Shown here: piece by piece, positions 41,593 to 53,475 of the stretch
Numbering within the stretch: position 1 is the stretch's first letter
How the letters are laid out: each line of letters begins with the position of its first letter
NCBI RefSeq assembly: GCF_000400465.1
Contig: NW_008806284.1
Location: 124,001-188,000, forward strand
Reading direction: 5' to 3'
DNA from: Wallemia ichthyophaga EXF-994
Taxonomy: Eukaryota; Basidiomycota; Wallemiomycetes; Wallemiales; Wallemiaceae
DNA: 64,000 bases
Notes under the pieces: generated by a model
The model's input: only the letters and a program-made list of their open reading frames with translations
What the model was told of the DNA's origin: nothing
Databases searched by the model: none
Made by a program: the position numbers and the translations under genes

Positions 41593-43182
41593 ATGGCTGT
41601 GCCAGTTGAAAAAGAGGAGGCTGCTGCTAATACGCAGGCTCCCACTCAAACTACCCCGCCAAATCTCCTCAGCGCGCCTCCTTCCCGCTTCGAGAAGCCA
41701 GCCGGCGTAAATACGACAAAGTGGGCAAACGCAGCTCAGGCGCACACCCACAGCTAACAACTCCGCAGCTTTCCAGGACATGCCAATCCGCCACTTCCTA
41801 TCGAGGGCAACGGCTACTTCAGCAATGCGCAATTCATCGCTCTTATCATCGCTGTGCCATACTTGCTCAAGCGCTTGATTCCCTACTTTAACACTGGCTT
41901 CAAGACCTACGTATTCCTCTTCATCCTCACTGGTCCCTTCTCCGCTATCGCGTATTGGACTGTCATGTCCACCTACGGTCCACGCAAGAACGACAAGGTG
42001 GCCCTTCCTAACCGTCCAATTGAAGAATACCTCGATATCAAGGACCCTGAAATGAAGCAGCACTTCCACGGCCACAACAAGATCAATTACCAGCAATTTC
42101 ACGACGCTTACTTTGAAGGCAAAATCGATGTAAAGGGCGACATGCTCGACACCCTCGAATACCGCCACGACTGGGCAACCTTCAACTTCACCCCTAAACT
42201 CTTCAAGTATGTTGTTTTCAAGATGCTCCCTGACGTCATCTTCCACTCCCAATCACAAGACGAAGATCAGATCCAGGATGTGTACGACCGCGGTGATGAC
42301 TTCTACGAATGGTTCCTCGGCCCCCGTATGGTATACACTAGTGGCATGGTTCGCGACACCACCCGCGCTGAGACACTCGAAGAGCTCCAGGACAACAAGC
42401 TCAGTATGGTATGCGAGAAGCTAGACTTGCAGAAGGGTGATAGGATGCTTGATGTGGGATGTGGATGGGGCACTCTCGCAGCGTTCGCTGCTAAAAACTT
42501 TGATGCGGACGTCACTGGAATCACACTCTCCAAGAACCAGGCGGCCTTTGGTAACGAACGTATAGCAAAGAATGGCATTTCCTCTGAGCAGGCTAGGGTG
42601 CTCAATAAGGACTACCGTGATATCCCACGCAACACTTTCAATAAAATCAGCTGCCTCGAGATGGCTGAGCATGTCGGTATTCGTCGCTACGCCTCTTTCT
42701 TGAATGACATTTACAACCTCCTCGACGACGACGGCGTGATGGTTTTCCAGGTTGCTGGATTGCGTCCTCATTGGCAGTACGAGGATCTCGTCTGGGGGTT
42801 GTTTATGAACGAGTACATCTTCCCTGGTGCTGACGCATCTTGCTCGCTCGGCTGGGTCGTCAATCAGCTTGAAAACGCTGGTTTCGAGGTAAAATCGATC
42901 GATGTTCTCGGTGTGCACTACTCGGTCACTATATTGAGATGGTACAATAACTGGATCGCCAATAAGGACAAGGTGATAGAGAAGTACGGTGAGAAGTGGT
43001 TTAGAATCTGGACATTCTTCCTCGCTTCCTCAATTATCATTGCCAGGAACGGCGGGTCGTCGGTGTTCCAGATTACCGTACATAAGAACCTCAACGCTAC
43101 GCGTCGTGTCGATGGCATTGCTAGCCACCACGCTCCTATGAACCGGTTCAAACCATCTTATGCGTCTGTGGCTTCGGAGTAG
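41593..43182 (+). CDS. Sphingolipid C9-methyltransferase
   Basis: Two exons, 41593-41720 and 41769-43182; 513 aa. The acceptor at 41768 with donor 41721 gives VNTTNFPGHANPPLP, the only junction that keeps frame. Two membrane helices (about residues 75-125) come first, then a cyclopropane-fatty-acid-synthase-type methyltransferase domain with the AdoMet motif LDVGCGWGTLAAFAA, VTGITLSKNQ and EMAEHVGIRRY. The enzyme methylates C9 of the sphingoid base in fungal glucosylceramide, after delta-8 desaturation, and is found in filamentous and basidiomycete fungi but not in budding yeast. It lies downstream of the reductase-like gene; shared lipid chemistry is suggestive only. Confidence 0.93.
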
Positions 43183-43277
43183 ATAGTTTACGTGCTGCTA
43201 TCATGTATACGAATCTATATTACAAGATTATTCTATAGGTGTGCTATAGAAATCATGTCAAGGTGTTATTAGGTATT

Positions 43278-44621
43278 TCATTTATGCACCAATCCATCAC
43301 ACCATTTGAATATATCCTCCCATATCTCACTCCTCTGACTTTCATTCCAGTAGCCCAAGATGAGAAGATCGTGTACACCATCTGTGGCGACATTAGTAGT
43401 GAGATCTACTTTATTGCGTTCCATGCGCTCCACTAGGACCTTTATCTCATCTTCCAGCCGCTCGGCAGTACCGTAAGAGACAAAAGCGGGCGGGAACTTG
43501 TCGAAGAGGTCCTCCTCATCCTTGAGGTGCTGTGACGATGGACTGATGTACGGTGAGTGTACGGATATGTGCTGCGGCAGAATACTGTGCCTGAGGCTCT
43601 TCCTTCGCTTGTCGTCTCCTCGCTGCTTGAACAGAGATTTGTTGATGAATGTATGAGATTGTTGTTGTGTGCAAGTGGGGCAGCCTTGCCCGTTTCCGGC
43701 CGTACATCCGATGAAGGACTCAATTATGATAGCGCGCGGCATTGGCGTGTCCATGAGATAGTCAGCCCCTGCATTCGGACGCTTCCTCTTAGCAACTGGA
43801 TCGAATGGGTAGCTGAAAGAAGGATCACACCATGGCGATAGCAGTAGTAGGCCGGCTGGTGTATCATGCAATCTCTCATCGCGTATAAATCTCCCCAATG
43901 CCAACGCAAGATTTCCACCGGCGGAATCACCAATAATCACTATCCGCGAAGGAGGCACTTTGCGTTGGTTGATGAGATTGTCAAAAACACTGGCAACATC
44001 GAGCAGCGCACCGGGAAATGCACTGTGATGGATAAGTCGATATTCCACAGAGTGTATCTCGAGAAAAGACCCTGCCTCCATTAGCCGCTTCGGGATGATG
44101 GACGTTGAACAGTTCTCGTCGGCGGACATGTGCACATAAGCACCCCCGTGTATAGCAATACCCACTAGAGGGAGAGTGGCAGATTCCATCTCAGCGCCAT
44201 TGCGATCCCGATCGCGCTCATCCTCACGGTCGTCATATGTCTTATCGTGGCGATGACGCGGCCAAATGTATGTACCCACTTTGGAATGGGTATCCTGGCC
44301 ATCTACATCGAGCACTCCTATCTGCTTCTCGATGGGCAATGTTGGTACGAATTTGAAGTAGGTGTGTTTGCCATGCCTGCCAAATGAGAAAGGGTCCTTC
44401 ACATGGAAAGAGAGGTTTGAAAGCTCAGTCATTCTGTGCATCCTCTGTAGAAACTTGACAGATATGGCTTGCATAATACTCCATGTAGGGCGTGGTCGGT
44501 TACGCTTGGACAGGAAGGTGACAGCATGGATAGGCACCATCAGCAGCGCGACAGAGACCATGTAAGCGCAGTAGAATACGCGCATTACGCTCCCCGAGTA
44601 CTTCAAATGGGGGTGGCGCAT
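43278..44621 (-). CDS. Alpha/beta hydrolase (HSL / steryl acetyl hydrolase-like)
   Basis: Single exon; from ATG 44621 (MRHPHLKYSG) 447 aa; ATG 44669 would put the start inside the divergent transcript's leader. A membrane anchor lies at about residues 12-35 (FYCAYMVSVALLMVPIHAV). The HSL-type esterase core follows: oxyanion loop HGGAYVH, catalytic Ser in GDSAGGNLALALG, and His in DGVHDLLIL; the acid is probably the Asp in ERLEDEIKV. A His/Ser/Gln-rich loop (around residues 315-370) is inserted before the acid. The membrane anchor and family suggest a lipid or steryl ester substrate at the ER, as in yeast Say1. It is head to head with the DUF2156 gene, 79 bp between starts. Confidence 0.82.
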   Translation of the reverse strand: MRHPHLKYSGSVMRVFYCAYMVSVALLMVPIHAVTFLSKRNRPRPTWSIMQAISVKFLQRMHRMTELSNLSFHVKDPFSFGRHGKHTYFKFVPTLPIEKQIGVLDVDGQDTHSKVGTYIWPRHRHDKTYDDREDERDRDRNGAEMESATLPLVGIAIHGGAYVHMSADENCSTSIIPKRLMEAGSFLEIHSVEYRLIHHSAFPGALLDVASVFDNLINQRKVPPSRIVIIGDSAGGNLALALGRFIRDERLHDTPAGLLLLSPWCDPSFSYPFDPVAKRKRPNAGADYLMDTPMPRAIIIESFIGCTAGNGQGCPTCTQQQSHTFINKSLFKQRGDDKRRKSLRHSILPQHISVHSPYISPSSQHLKDEEDLFDKFPPAFVSYGTAERLEDEIKVLVERMERNKVDLTTNVATDGVHDLLILGYWNESQRSEIWEDIFKWCDGLVHK

Positions 44622-44700
44622 TGTTATGACAAACGATGATGATGATTGGGGTGAAAAATGGCGCTCCAAGATTCTGAGTCATTCTTACAAACTCGCACCC
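44622..44700. promoter_or_regulatory. Divergent promoter, alpha/beta hydrolase / DUF2156 gene
   Basis: 79 bp between the preferred start codons, so the two genes are very likely expressed from one bidirectional promoter. A GATGATGATGATTGGGG run is seen on the plus side. If the outer ATGs (44669 and 44626) are used the coding regions would overlap instead. Confidence 0.45.
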
Positions 44701-45678
44701 ATGAGCTCAAACTCAACAAACAATATCAGTAAAGACAAGGTTGCTGAGCTCATATCAGCAAATGAGAAGTACTCCCCAGCTACGTCCTGGCTCGAAGACC
44801 GTTACAGCATCTTCAACAAAGGCGACAACATACAAGGATACATTCAGCAGGAAGGCTTCCAGTTCTACTGGGGGGATCCTATCATTACACAGGGCACTAC
44901 TGGCGATTTCGTAAAGCAGATAATCAACTTGGCTAAGGAGAACAACTGTACGCCTGTATTCTGCGAGGTGTCGGAGGACCTCGAGGAGTTGTTGGCTGGT
45001 GATGATTTTGGATACTCGTGCTTGTCGTGCACACACGAAGACGTCATTGACCCAACTCAAGTAAATCTTGACGTAAAGGATGTTCAGCAGAATGTCCGTC
45101 GGTCGCAACGAGCCGGCGTGACCGTATACGAGCTGAGTGGTGAGCCAACAGAAGAGCAGCACAGGGCCATAGATCAGGGCGTCGACAAGTGGAAAGAGGG
45201 CAGGAAGGGTGAGCAGATCGCCACTGCTTCGATGGATCCTTTCCTCGATTCCACCCATAGACGCTTCCTCGTTGCCCAAGTGGAAGGTAAAATAGTCGGT
45301 ATTCTTATCCTCACCCTCCTTAAAAACCACGGATACCAGATCAAAAATTGCACTTCCTTCCCAGACGCCCCGAAAGGCACATCAGAGAGACTGATTGTGG
45401 AATGCTTGGAGCTGCTTAAGAAGGAAGACAACCACTTTGTCAGTTTTGGGATTAGTGCTAGCGATCACATGTCGCCAGTGAACAACCTCAAGGGCATGCG
45501 CGTAACGTGGCTCAGCGGCACTTACAAGTCAATTCTCAAATCTACAGGAATATTTAAAAGAGCTGACTTTCGTAGCAAGTTCAACGTCAAGCATGATCCA
45601 TTGTATATTTGCTACCCTCAGCATGAATTCGGACTGGATGGTGTACATTCTATCATGAAAGCACTTAAAACCAAGTAA
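44701..45678 (+). CDS. Free-standing DUF2156 protein (aminoacyl-tRNA lipid transferase-like)
   Basis: Single exon; from ATG 44701 (MSSNSTNN) 325 aa. The match to the C-terminal acyltransferase domain of bacterial MprF (DUF2156, a double GNAT fold) runs the whole length: FYWGDPIITQG, CTPVFCEVSEDL, VRRSQRAGVTVYEL, STHRRFLVAQVEGKIVGILI, GTSERLIVECLELLKK, and the end FRSKFNVKHDPLYICYPQ. No membrane helices and no fused tRNA synthetase are present. In fungi DUF2156 enzymes transfer amino acids from tRNA to the 3-OH of ergosterol: ErdS (AspRS-DUF2156 fusion, Erg-Asp) and the free-standing ErgS (Erg-Gly, described in Ascomycota). The head-to-head hydrolase could remove the same modification. Substrate is inferred. 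Confidence 0.8.
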   Translation: MSSNSTNNISKDKVAELISANEKYSPATSWLEDRYSIFNKGDNIQGYIQQEGFQFYWGDPIITQGTTGDFVKQIINLAKENNCTPVFCEVSEDLEELLAGDDFGYSCLSCTHEDVIDPTQVNLDVKDVQQNVRRSQRAGVTVYELSGEPTEEQHRAIDQGVDKWKEGRKGEQIATASMDPFLDSTHRRFLVAQVEGKIVGILILTLLKNHGYQIKNCTSFPDAPKGTSERLIVECLELLKKEDNHFVSFGISASDHMSPVNNLKGMRVTWLSGTYKSILKSTGIFKRADFRSKFNVKHDPLYICYPQHEFGLDGVHSIMKALKTK

Positions 45679-45879
45679 TTTAACGACCTGTATATGTTTT
45701 ATAGATCTTTCTCATTTCTACCTTGTTCGATGAAAATTTTCTGTAACAATAACTGCGAGACAACCCACAGCAAAATTCTTTATTACTTTTAAACTTCTCT
45801 TTAGCTTCACGCGGATACAACCAATTGCCACCGACATTTGTCGAAGAATCCCGCTGAAATATCCTTAACAAGTCGCTTC

Positions 45880-48800
45880 ATGGCAAAAAACGCAAAGTCA
45901 TCTGCAACGGCAGGAAGTGAGTGTAGCTGCCGATATTAACACCACTCTAACGTTACAGCGCGTAAAAAGCAGGCCGCTAAGAAAGGCGAGGGCGAGCAGC
46001 AGCCCACGAAACAGCAGCAACAGCAGCAGGGAAAGAAGAAGTACACAAAGAAGCACGGTATCGGTCAGTCTAAGCCACCGCCACCGCCAAAGAGATACAT
46101 TCCTCCCCCAAAGCCGCCACGCCCTGCTCCAGATCCACTCGAGGCTTGGGGACTGGCGAGTGTCCTCCCAGCGGATTTGGTTGTTATTTTAAAAAGATTC
46201 AGTAAGAAGGACGCCACCACTAAAATTAGAGCTGTCGAAGATCTACAAAGCTGGGTCGCTGACGTCGACAACAGAGAAGGCGGCACAGAGAGCTTAGTGG
46301 TGGCGTTGCCAGTTTGGGTGTGTAGTGGTTTCATTGAAAGCACTGAGCTAACCACTCACAGCTTCACCACCTCCCTTCAATGCTCCTCGCTTCGAATAGA
46401 AGACTGAGGCAGGTTGCCTTGAGCCTCAATTTGGCACTGTCTTCGCCCAACATTAACGACGTTAGATCCAATATGCTCTACACTATTAGCGAATCTAGCT
46501 ACGAGTCCTCGTTGGGCGCGTGGCTGCTTGCTAATCCACAATCATGGCTCAGCAATACCACATTCGAGGAGGTCCCAGAAGGAGACGACCGCATTCAGCT
46601 TCTCGAGGAATATCAACTTGAACCTCTCATTAATTACATCAGCGCAGCTATTCGCTCTCCGTACCTCCTCCTGCCGACTGCTGGTACACCTGGTACACCA
46701 CTCACAGAAGCTAAAAAGGATATAATGGCTGAGCAGGAAGAGAATTACAAGTCTAAAGACGCTCGTATCAAATCAGCTGGTTTGAATGCCTTGGGTTATC
46801 TCATTACGACCATTCCTCAAGGCTTCGACGTGCAAGGACTGCTTAGGGACCTGATTGACTCAGGTGCAATTGCCGAGTGTTTCAATGCTCCCGAGGGTGA
46901 AGAGATTGTCAGGAGGTCTGTTTGGAGTCTTCTTCTACCGCTCTTGAAAAGAGACGAAGGTAAGCTAATCGAAAGCAACCTCCATTCGTTCGCTCCAGTC
47001 ATTATCAACAACGCTTTCAACGAGAATGACTCCACTGTCACATCTGTCATGTTTGATGGTCTGCTAACGTTCCTCCATCGCTTCCCGTCTGCATGGACTA
47101 TCGCAATCGATGAGGAGCAAGATGATAACCAAGATGGGGAGAGGATACCAAAATGTCTTAGCAGTCTGCTCACCTTTTTAGAGCTCGGCTGTAGAGCAAG
47201 TCCACCTCAGGTAGCCTACTCAAGCTTGCTGGTTATTCTCATGACTATGCCAAAGGAATACCTCACTCAATCAACACTATCAAGACTGTTGGTAGCCTTC
47301 TTAGCACCTCTTTACTCAAACATATTCCCTTCACCGCCTGTCCTTCAAGCTAGACATGCTGAGGCTCTTTTGAAGTCAATTACGGAATGTTTGGTGGCGA
47401 TTGTTGCAAATGTAGTTGAGTCAAGAGATACTGGCCTTGAAGTCGCAACAGAGTGGATCAAAGCTATTTGGGAGGCGTTTGTCACTTCACCAACACGTGA
47501 TGCTAAGCTGCTCAAGGCTAACGTTGTCGGTCCTACTCTCCAAAATGCATTTAAAAAACTCCACACAGTTCAGGAGCAGAATCTCGATAGTGCTGTAGAT
47601 ACAGTCGAGGAAATTACATTGGATTCTGAAGACGTCTCAAGAAGCACTGAAGTATTGTGTGAAATGGTGAAATCAGCCGATGGCGCGATTGAAAATAGAT
47701 TTGCAGGTCTTCTAGAGAAATTAGTAAATAATTCGCTCAATGAACAAGCCGAAGCCAATCTCGATGTCATTGTGATTGCTTTGAGAGGCATCGAGTGTAT
47801 CAGCATCATTGAGGGGGTCTTGCAACAGCTCGACGACTTTATCACGGTGACCTTGCCAACTCTTGTCGCTGGCCAGAGCTCATCAGAAGCAACTGACCTG
47901 CTACTTGCCTATATCGCCAAACGCGACAATGGTAATATGATTCAGCAGGCTTGGAAAGGCGTACTTAGTGCTGAACCATCACTCGATGTCGTCGCTAAGC
48001 TTCTAGATGCAAACGCCAATGGTGACCTGGATGGGAAACAACTCGAGGGCGCCAGCACAATGGCTGGAATTGACGAAATGGCCTTGCTCTTGGCCAACAG
48101 GGACATTGAAGGCGATTCAGATCAAGTAGAGAAGCGAGTCATTAACGGTATTCTACAATCAAGTGATAAGTTCATAAGTACAGTAATGCACGGATCCATC
48201 GAGCGTCTCTATATTGATTCTTTCAGAGGCAGTGTTTACTCCAAACTCTATCGCAATTCAAATCACCGTGATGTCAATTTGTCAACTATCAAACATGCAA
48301 GCATCGATGTTCTCGTACAGCTTGCCAAAGAAATATTTATCGAAGCTTACATTGTCAATGAGGACGCAACGGCTAGAGACCTTTGGAGCAGAGTTTATAA
48401 TGTGGAGAAAGTTTTCTCAGCTGTCAAAGATTTCGTTTTTGGCTTGATATCAGATGTGAATGTTTTGGCGGAGTAAGTGGCGGTTATACAATGCTGTTCA
48501 CTTTACTGACCTCCCCCCACAGACCCAAGACGATATTTAATGCATTTTATCAACATTTGATAAAGTATGAGTCTAATGATGAGCACGTGGCTCAACAATT
48601 CATCAATTCCCTTAGCGCTCAATATGATCTTCAACTGGACCTTCCATTGCCCTCTGCCTTGGCCGTTCTTGACGAGCTCGTCCCTCACACCTCCGAGTAC
48701 GATGACACCGCACCAAACCACACCGAGTACGACGAAAGGGGTCACTCAAGTCTCATTAGGAATATCGAAGGGCTTCTCAGCTACTTTACGGCTGATATGT

Positions 48801-51031
48801 CAATTGCTGTGAACAACGCAAGTGCACTCATCAACTTTTTCGGCGCATTGAGACTCGTTGAGGATGAGATGAGCATTAGAGGATGCACTAGTGCTTTCTC
48901 TAAAGAGAGCGATATGGAATCATTGGCAACTATACACGATTCTCTGAGGACGAGCGTTGCTTACACACTCTACAAAATTAGTTCCAGTGTCGATCAAAGT
49001 GCACTGATAAGGGTAATTAGGAGTGGCGGAGAGGCAAATGATTCACTTTCAGTGGCTCTCAAAACACTTTATTACGATGGAAGAGTGAACAGCCTGAGAC
49101 TCTTCCGCGACATGCTTCATGGCGTGCTCCAACGTGTTGAGGACGTCGATGGCGACAGGTGGTTGGGTATGACTGGTGAGGAGTATACAAAGGCCAATGG
49201 AGAGCACAGGGCAAAAGCTCTGCTGTTATCTGTCAAATCTTACACCCTGTCTTCACCACGTCTGGCAAGACTGCAGAATGAGATAGCATCCAAACTTACC
49301 AGCATCTCGGCAGCTGATGCCTCAGAACAAGGTTTACCATTGTTGAGATTGCTGATCAGTGCTGCGCCACCATTGGACGCTGAAGAAGGTCTGCTTCCTC
49401 AACAAAGAGCGCTCTATCTGCTTAAGTGCTTGCGCGAGTGGGTAATGAGTGATGAAGATCTAGATGAGGAACTTGACGGCAGATTGTCTGAGTTGTTTAT
49501 TCATCTTGTTCCGGTTATACAAGGAGTCGACGGTTCACACTGGGATTTGATATTCGACTTGGTGGAGGCTAACATTGAGATCGCATCGTTGGACGAGGGC
49601 GTACTACTCTATAACTCGCTTAGACTGTTTGAACAGCTTATGACTCTATCAAAGACCAACTCGGCACTCAGCAACATCTGGAAAGATAGGCGTGCAATTG
49701 CATTTGAGCACCTCCGCACTCTGTTCTTGAGCTTAGGCGACGACAACGGCGTTACATCGACTAGGCCGCGCAATGTATGCGAAGATCTCGTTCTTAAATT
49801 GGTCCAAGCTGTTCCTAAGGATCTTATCTCTGAGGAGAGTTTCGATCCGATGGTCAAGATGCTCAACAGCTACTCTACAGAAGTCCGCAAAGTGGCACAT
49901 AGGTTGTTATACAGACTTATCAAGACTCAAGTTGAGAAAGCAGCAGTGGATAGTGCAGTGGATAGTAGCTACGAAGTTAAACTACCGGAAGTACTAACGG
50001 AGAAAATAAGCGAGAGAATAACTTACTCGATAGACGATGTGGTAAAGAATGAGAATGTCAGAAAGCACGTCTTCTACTTATTGCTGGTGTGGGATGTTAC
50101 ATTCTGTCACTTCAATCACGCTTCTGATGCTATGCGCGCTAAATATAACGAGCAATTCCGTCAAAGTGGTGTCATCGGAAGCGCATTTTTGCCGCTTATT
50201 TTCACTGTGATGGGACTATTTGATAAGAACAAAACGATCGATTTATCCGGATACCTGATTGATGAGTTTTACGTACAGTACTACGAAAGCGACGAATACA
50301 CGCCAACTGCTGTACTCGCCGCTTTTGTTTTTTATAAATCATTGAAGTATAGCTCTGGCCATGTTAGGGCGTGGTGGACATCTAACCAGAACAGACAACT
50401 GTCTATGGTAGTTAATGGGGTGACGTCAAGGTATTTCAGTCCTCAGATCATACACGAAGAGCTTAAGCAACTGCGTAATCCAGTCTCACTGAAGGAGTTA
50501 CAGACCGAGGCGTTTAGTATAAAGGTTGCGCAGAACGCAAGTGAAGTTACAGCCACTTACATTGTCGATGAGCAGCCGATGGAAATGGGAGTAAAGCTAC
50601 CGCAACTATTCCCGCTTGAGCCGGTTGAGATAAGGAATATAAGGAGAGTTGGCGTCAACGAACGACAATGGAGAGCATGGTTGTTGGCCGTACAGCAAGT
50701 GATTGGCTCACAATCTGGACCTTTATTGGAGGCTTTGAGTTTGTTCAAGAGAAACGTCAGCTTACACTTTGATGGTGTGACTGAGTGTGCCATTTGTTAC
50801 TCGTGGGTGGTACTACTTGTTCTCATAGCCCAACTAACACAGCAAAGTATCGTTCAAACTTCTGATCGCTCGCTGCCATCAAAGAAATGCAAAGTTTGCA
50901 GTAACAAATTCCATGGCGCTTGCTTGTACACGTGGTTCCAATCCTCGACTGTGAGTTTCGATGTCCTGTAGATGGCGAAGCTAACCGAAATACAGTCATC
51001 TACATGTCCGTTGTGTCGTCAAATATGGTAA
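45880..51031 (+). CDS. LTN1: Listerin E3 ubiquitin ligase of ribosome quality control
   Basis: Six exons: 45880-45916, 45959-46317, 46362-48472, 48523-50802, 50848-50950 and 50996-51031; about 1641 aa. A Lys/Gln and polyproline N-terminus leads to SVLPADLVVILKRFSKKDATTKIRAVEDL, the family's N-terminal module, then a long HEAT-repeat arm, an RWD region (FSIKVAQNASEVTATY) and a C-terminal RING of the variant type: CAIC, then C-x2-C, HGACLYTWF, CPLC. It ubiquitylates nascent chains stalled on 60S subunits. Exon 5 is inferred: 50803-50847 has no stop and is 3n long, so it reads through, but removing it makes CAICYS-IVQTSDRSLPSKKC, as in other listerins. It is followed by ATM1 after 72 bp. Confidence 0.92.
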
Positions 51032-51103
51032 CATTGTAATTGATTTAATAGACTTTATATACATTGATATTGCGTAATACATTCTTGTTGGAAGCACACC
51101 GCC

Positions 51104-53212
51104 ATGATCCCGCGAGGCGCTGGAATAGCGACGAGAGTAAGAAAATAATGTTTGCTAAAGCTTCTGGCTGACAATATTACTAGGGCTGTCTGCGATTACG
51201 GTTACGGCCTTGTGGCAGCGGTTATCAGTCATTGCGGATACAGTTACCGTGGCAACAACTGAGATGGCACGCACATATGTCCAACAGTACACCCAAAATT
51301 GAGGCGAAACAGCCCATCAAAGCACAATCACAGCAAACGGAATCCGTCGAGAAACCAACGAATGATATCACCACGAAGCAGCAGAGACAGATGGACTGGA
51401 ATATAATAAAGTTGCTCATAAAGAATATCTGGCCTAAAGGAGACAACAAGACGAAAGTCCGCGTCAGTTTGGCAGTAGCTCTGCTCATTTCAGGCAAATT
51501 GCTTAATGTGCAAGTGCCATTTTTCTTCAAGAGTATAGTGGATACACTGAATATAGAGCTAGATCCGAGCATGACAGTATGGGCTGTCTGCGGCTCTGCT
51601 ATTGCCGGCTATGGTCTTGCGAGGATTGGATCGACGACATTCAACGAGTTACGTAATGCAGTATTTGCAAATGTAGCACAAAGAGCGATAAGGAGAGTTT
51701 CAGGGAATGTATTTCGTCATCTTCTCAGTCTCGATTTGGGCTTCCACTTGAGCAGACAGACTGGCGGTCTCACTCGTGCCATCGATAGAGGTACAAAGGG
51801 AATTTCATTCTTACTTACATCTATCGTATTTCATATTATACCAACTGCACTCGAAATTTCGATGGTATGTGGAATTTTGTCTTACAAATTTGGACCAAGT
51901 TTCGCTGGTATTACTTTGGCTACTATGCTCGCATATAGTTGGTTCACTATTAGAACAACTTCGTGGCGTATGCGCTTTCGCAAGGAGGCTAATGCGGCTG
52001 ACAATGCTGGTGCAAATGTTGCAATTGACTCGCTGCTCAACTACGAAGCTGTGAAACACTTTAACAATGAAACCCACCAGGCAAAATTGTACGATGGGAC
52101 GTTGAAGAAATACGAGGATGCATCACTTAAAGTTGCAACATCGCTAGCTTATCTTAACAGCGGACAGAATTTCATCTTCTCTACTGCACTGACTGCAATG
52201 ATGGTACTTACTGCACAGAATGTACTCGCTGGAACAATGACGGTTGGAGATTTGGTACTTGTCAACCAACTCGTTTTCCAACTCAGTGTGCCTCTCAATT
52301 TTCTAGGCACAGTCTACCGCGAGTTGAGACAGAGTCTGATAGATATGGAGACACTATTCAATTTACAGTCTGTAGATATAAACGTAAAGTCGAAAGAAAG
52401 TGCGCCTCCTATTCAACTCAAAGGTGGTAACATCAAGTTTGAGAATGTACAGTTTGGATATCACCCAATACGCCCGATATTCAAAGATGTCTCATTTACG
52501 ATCCCAGCTGGGAAAAAGGTAGCAATAGTGGGACCATCAGGTGGAGGAAAGTCAACAGTTTTTAGACTATTGTTTAGGTTCTACGACCCAACATCGGGTA
52601 GAATAACGATAGATGGGCAGCCAATTGAGCAAGTTGATATGGAAAGTCTGAGGAAAGTAATAGGAGTGGTTCCACAGGATACAGCGCTATTCCATGCTGA
52701 CGTAATGCAAAATGTGCGATATGGAAGACTGGATGCTAGTGATGAGCAAGTAAAGGAGGCAGCTCGGAAGGCGCAAATGGGTAAGTTGATAGAGAGTCTA
52801 CCTGAAGGGTGGAGTACGAGTGTTGGGGAGAGAGGAATGATGATTAGTGGAGGAGAAAAGCAGCGACTGGCGATTGCGAGGGTCTTTTTGAAGGATGCGC
52901 CAATATTATTCTTCGATGAGGCAACTTCGTCGTTGGATACAGAGACCGAGAGAGAGTTGCTGAACAATATCAAGGAGGTGCTTGGCAGCAAAGCGCGTAC
53001 GAGTGTGTTTGTGGCACATAGACTTAGAACGGTCTCAGATTCAGGTGAGTGAGTTTGAGTGTCAAGTATGTATCGACTAACACGATACAGATCACATAAT
53101 AGTACTCAGGGACGGATATGTGGATGAGGAAGGAGATCATGATGAGCTGATGAAGCGTGGAGGAACATATTATAAAATGTGGCAGCAGCAGCAGCTTGAG
53201 CAAGCAGTTTGA
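51104..53212 (+). CDS. ATM1: Mitochondrial ABC transporter Atm1
   Basis: Three exons: 51104-51136, 51184-53044 and 53091-53212; 671 aa, a half transporter. The first 35 residues are Arg-rich and free of acids ([20 protein letters not shown]), a mitochondrial presequence that only appears when exon 1 is joined. Then six membrane helices and one nucleotide-binding domain with Walker [11 protein letters not shown]-loop VVPQDTALF, signature ISGGEKQR, Walker [13 protein letters not shown] and H-loop VAHRL. Atm1 exports a glutathione-linked sulfur species from the matrix for cytosolic iron-sulfur assembly. The tail has a short Gln run. Confidence 0.95.
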
Positions 53213-53245
53213 AATGAATAGAGAATGAATGAATATCGATAAGAA

Positions 53246-53475
53246 TTACTCTTCTGACTCGTCTGAAACTTGTGAGCGATGGAAAGTGCCTCTCTGGGTT
53301 GTGGATTCGCCCTTTCTAGCGCCAATCCAGTCCCATTTCTCCTGGTTAGTATATTAGTGTGTAAGAATAACCAAAAACCAATTCAACTAACATCAGTATA
53401 CTTTGCCAATGTGAAAATACCCGCAGGAATAACCAAACCAAAAGCGATAATCTTATTTGAGATAGGTCTAGTCAT
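53246..53475 (-). CDS. Small single-pass membrane protein, 59 aa
   Basis: Two exons on the minus strand: 53475-53392 and 53341-53246, with a 50-nt intron (donor GTTAGT, acceptor ACCAG). The product starts MTRPISNKIIAFGLVIP, has one membrane helix (about residues 8-25), then KYTDEKWDWIGARKGE and a Ser/Glu-rich tail. The size and shape suit a small mitochondrial or ER membrane protein, but I do not recognise the family. Reading frame continuity across the splice and the conserved-looking WDWIG block support a real gene; a plus-strand ORF over the same DNA is its shadow. Convergent with ATM1 (33 bp between stops). Confidence 0.6.
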
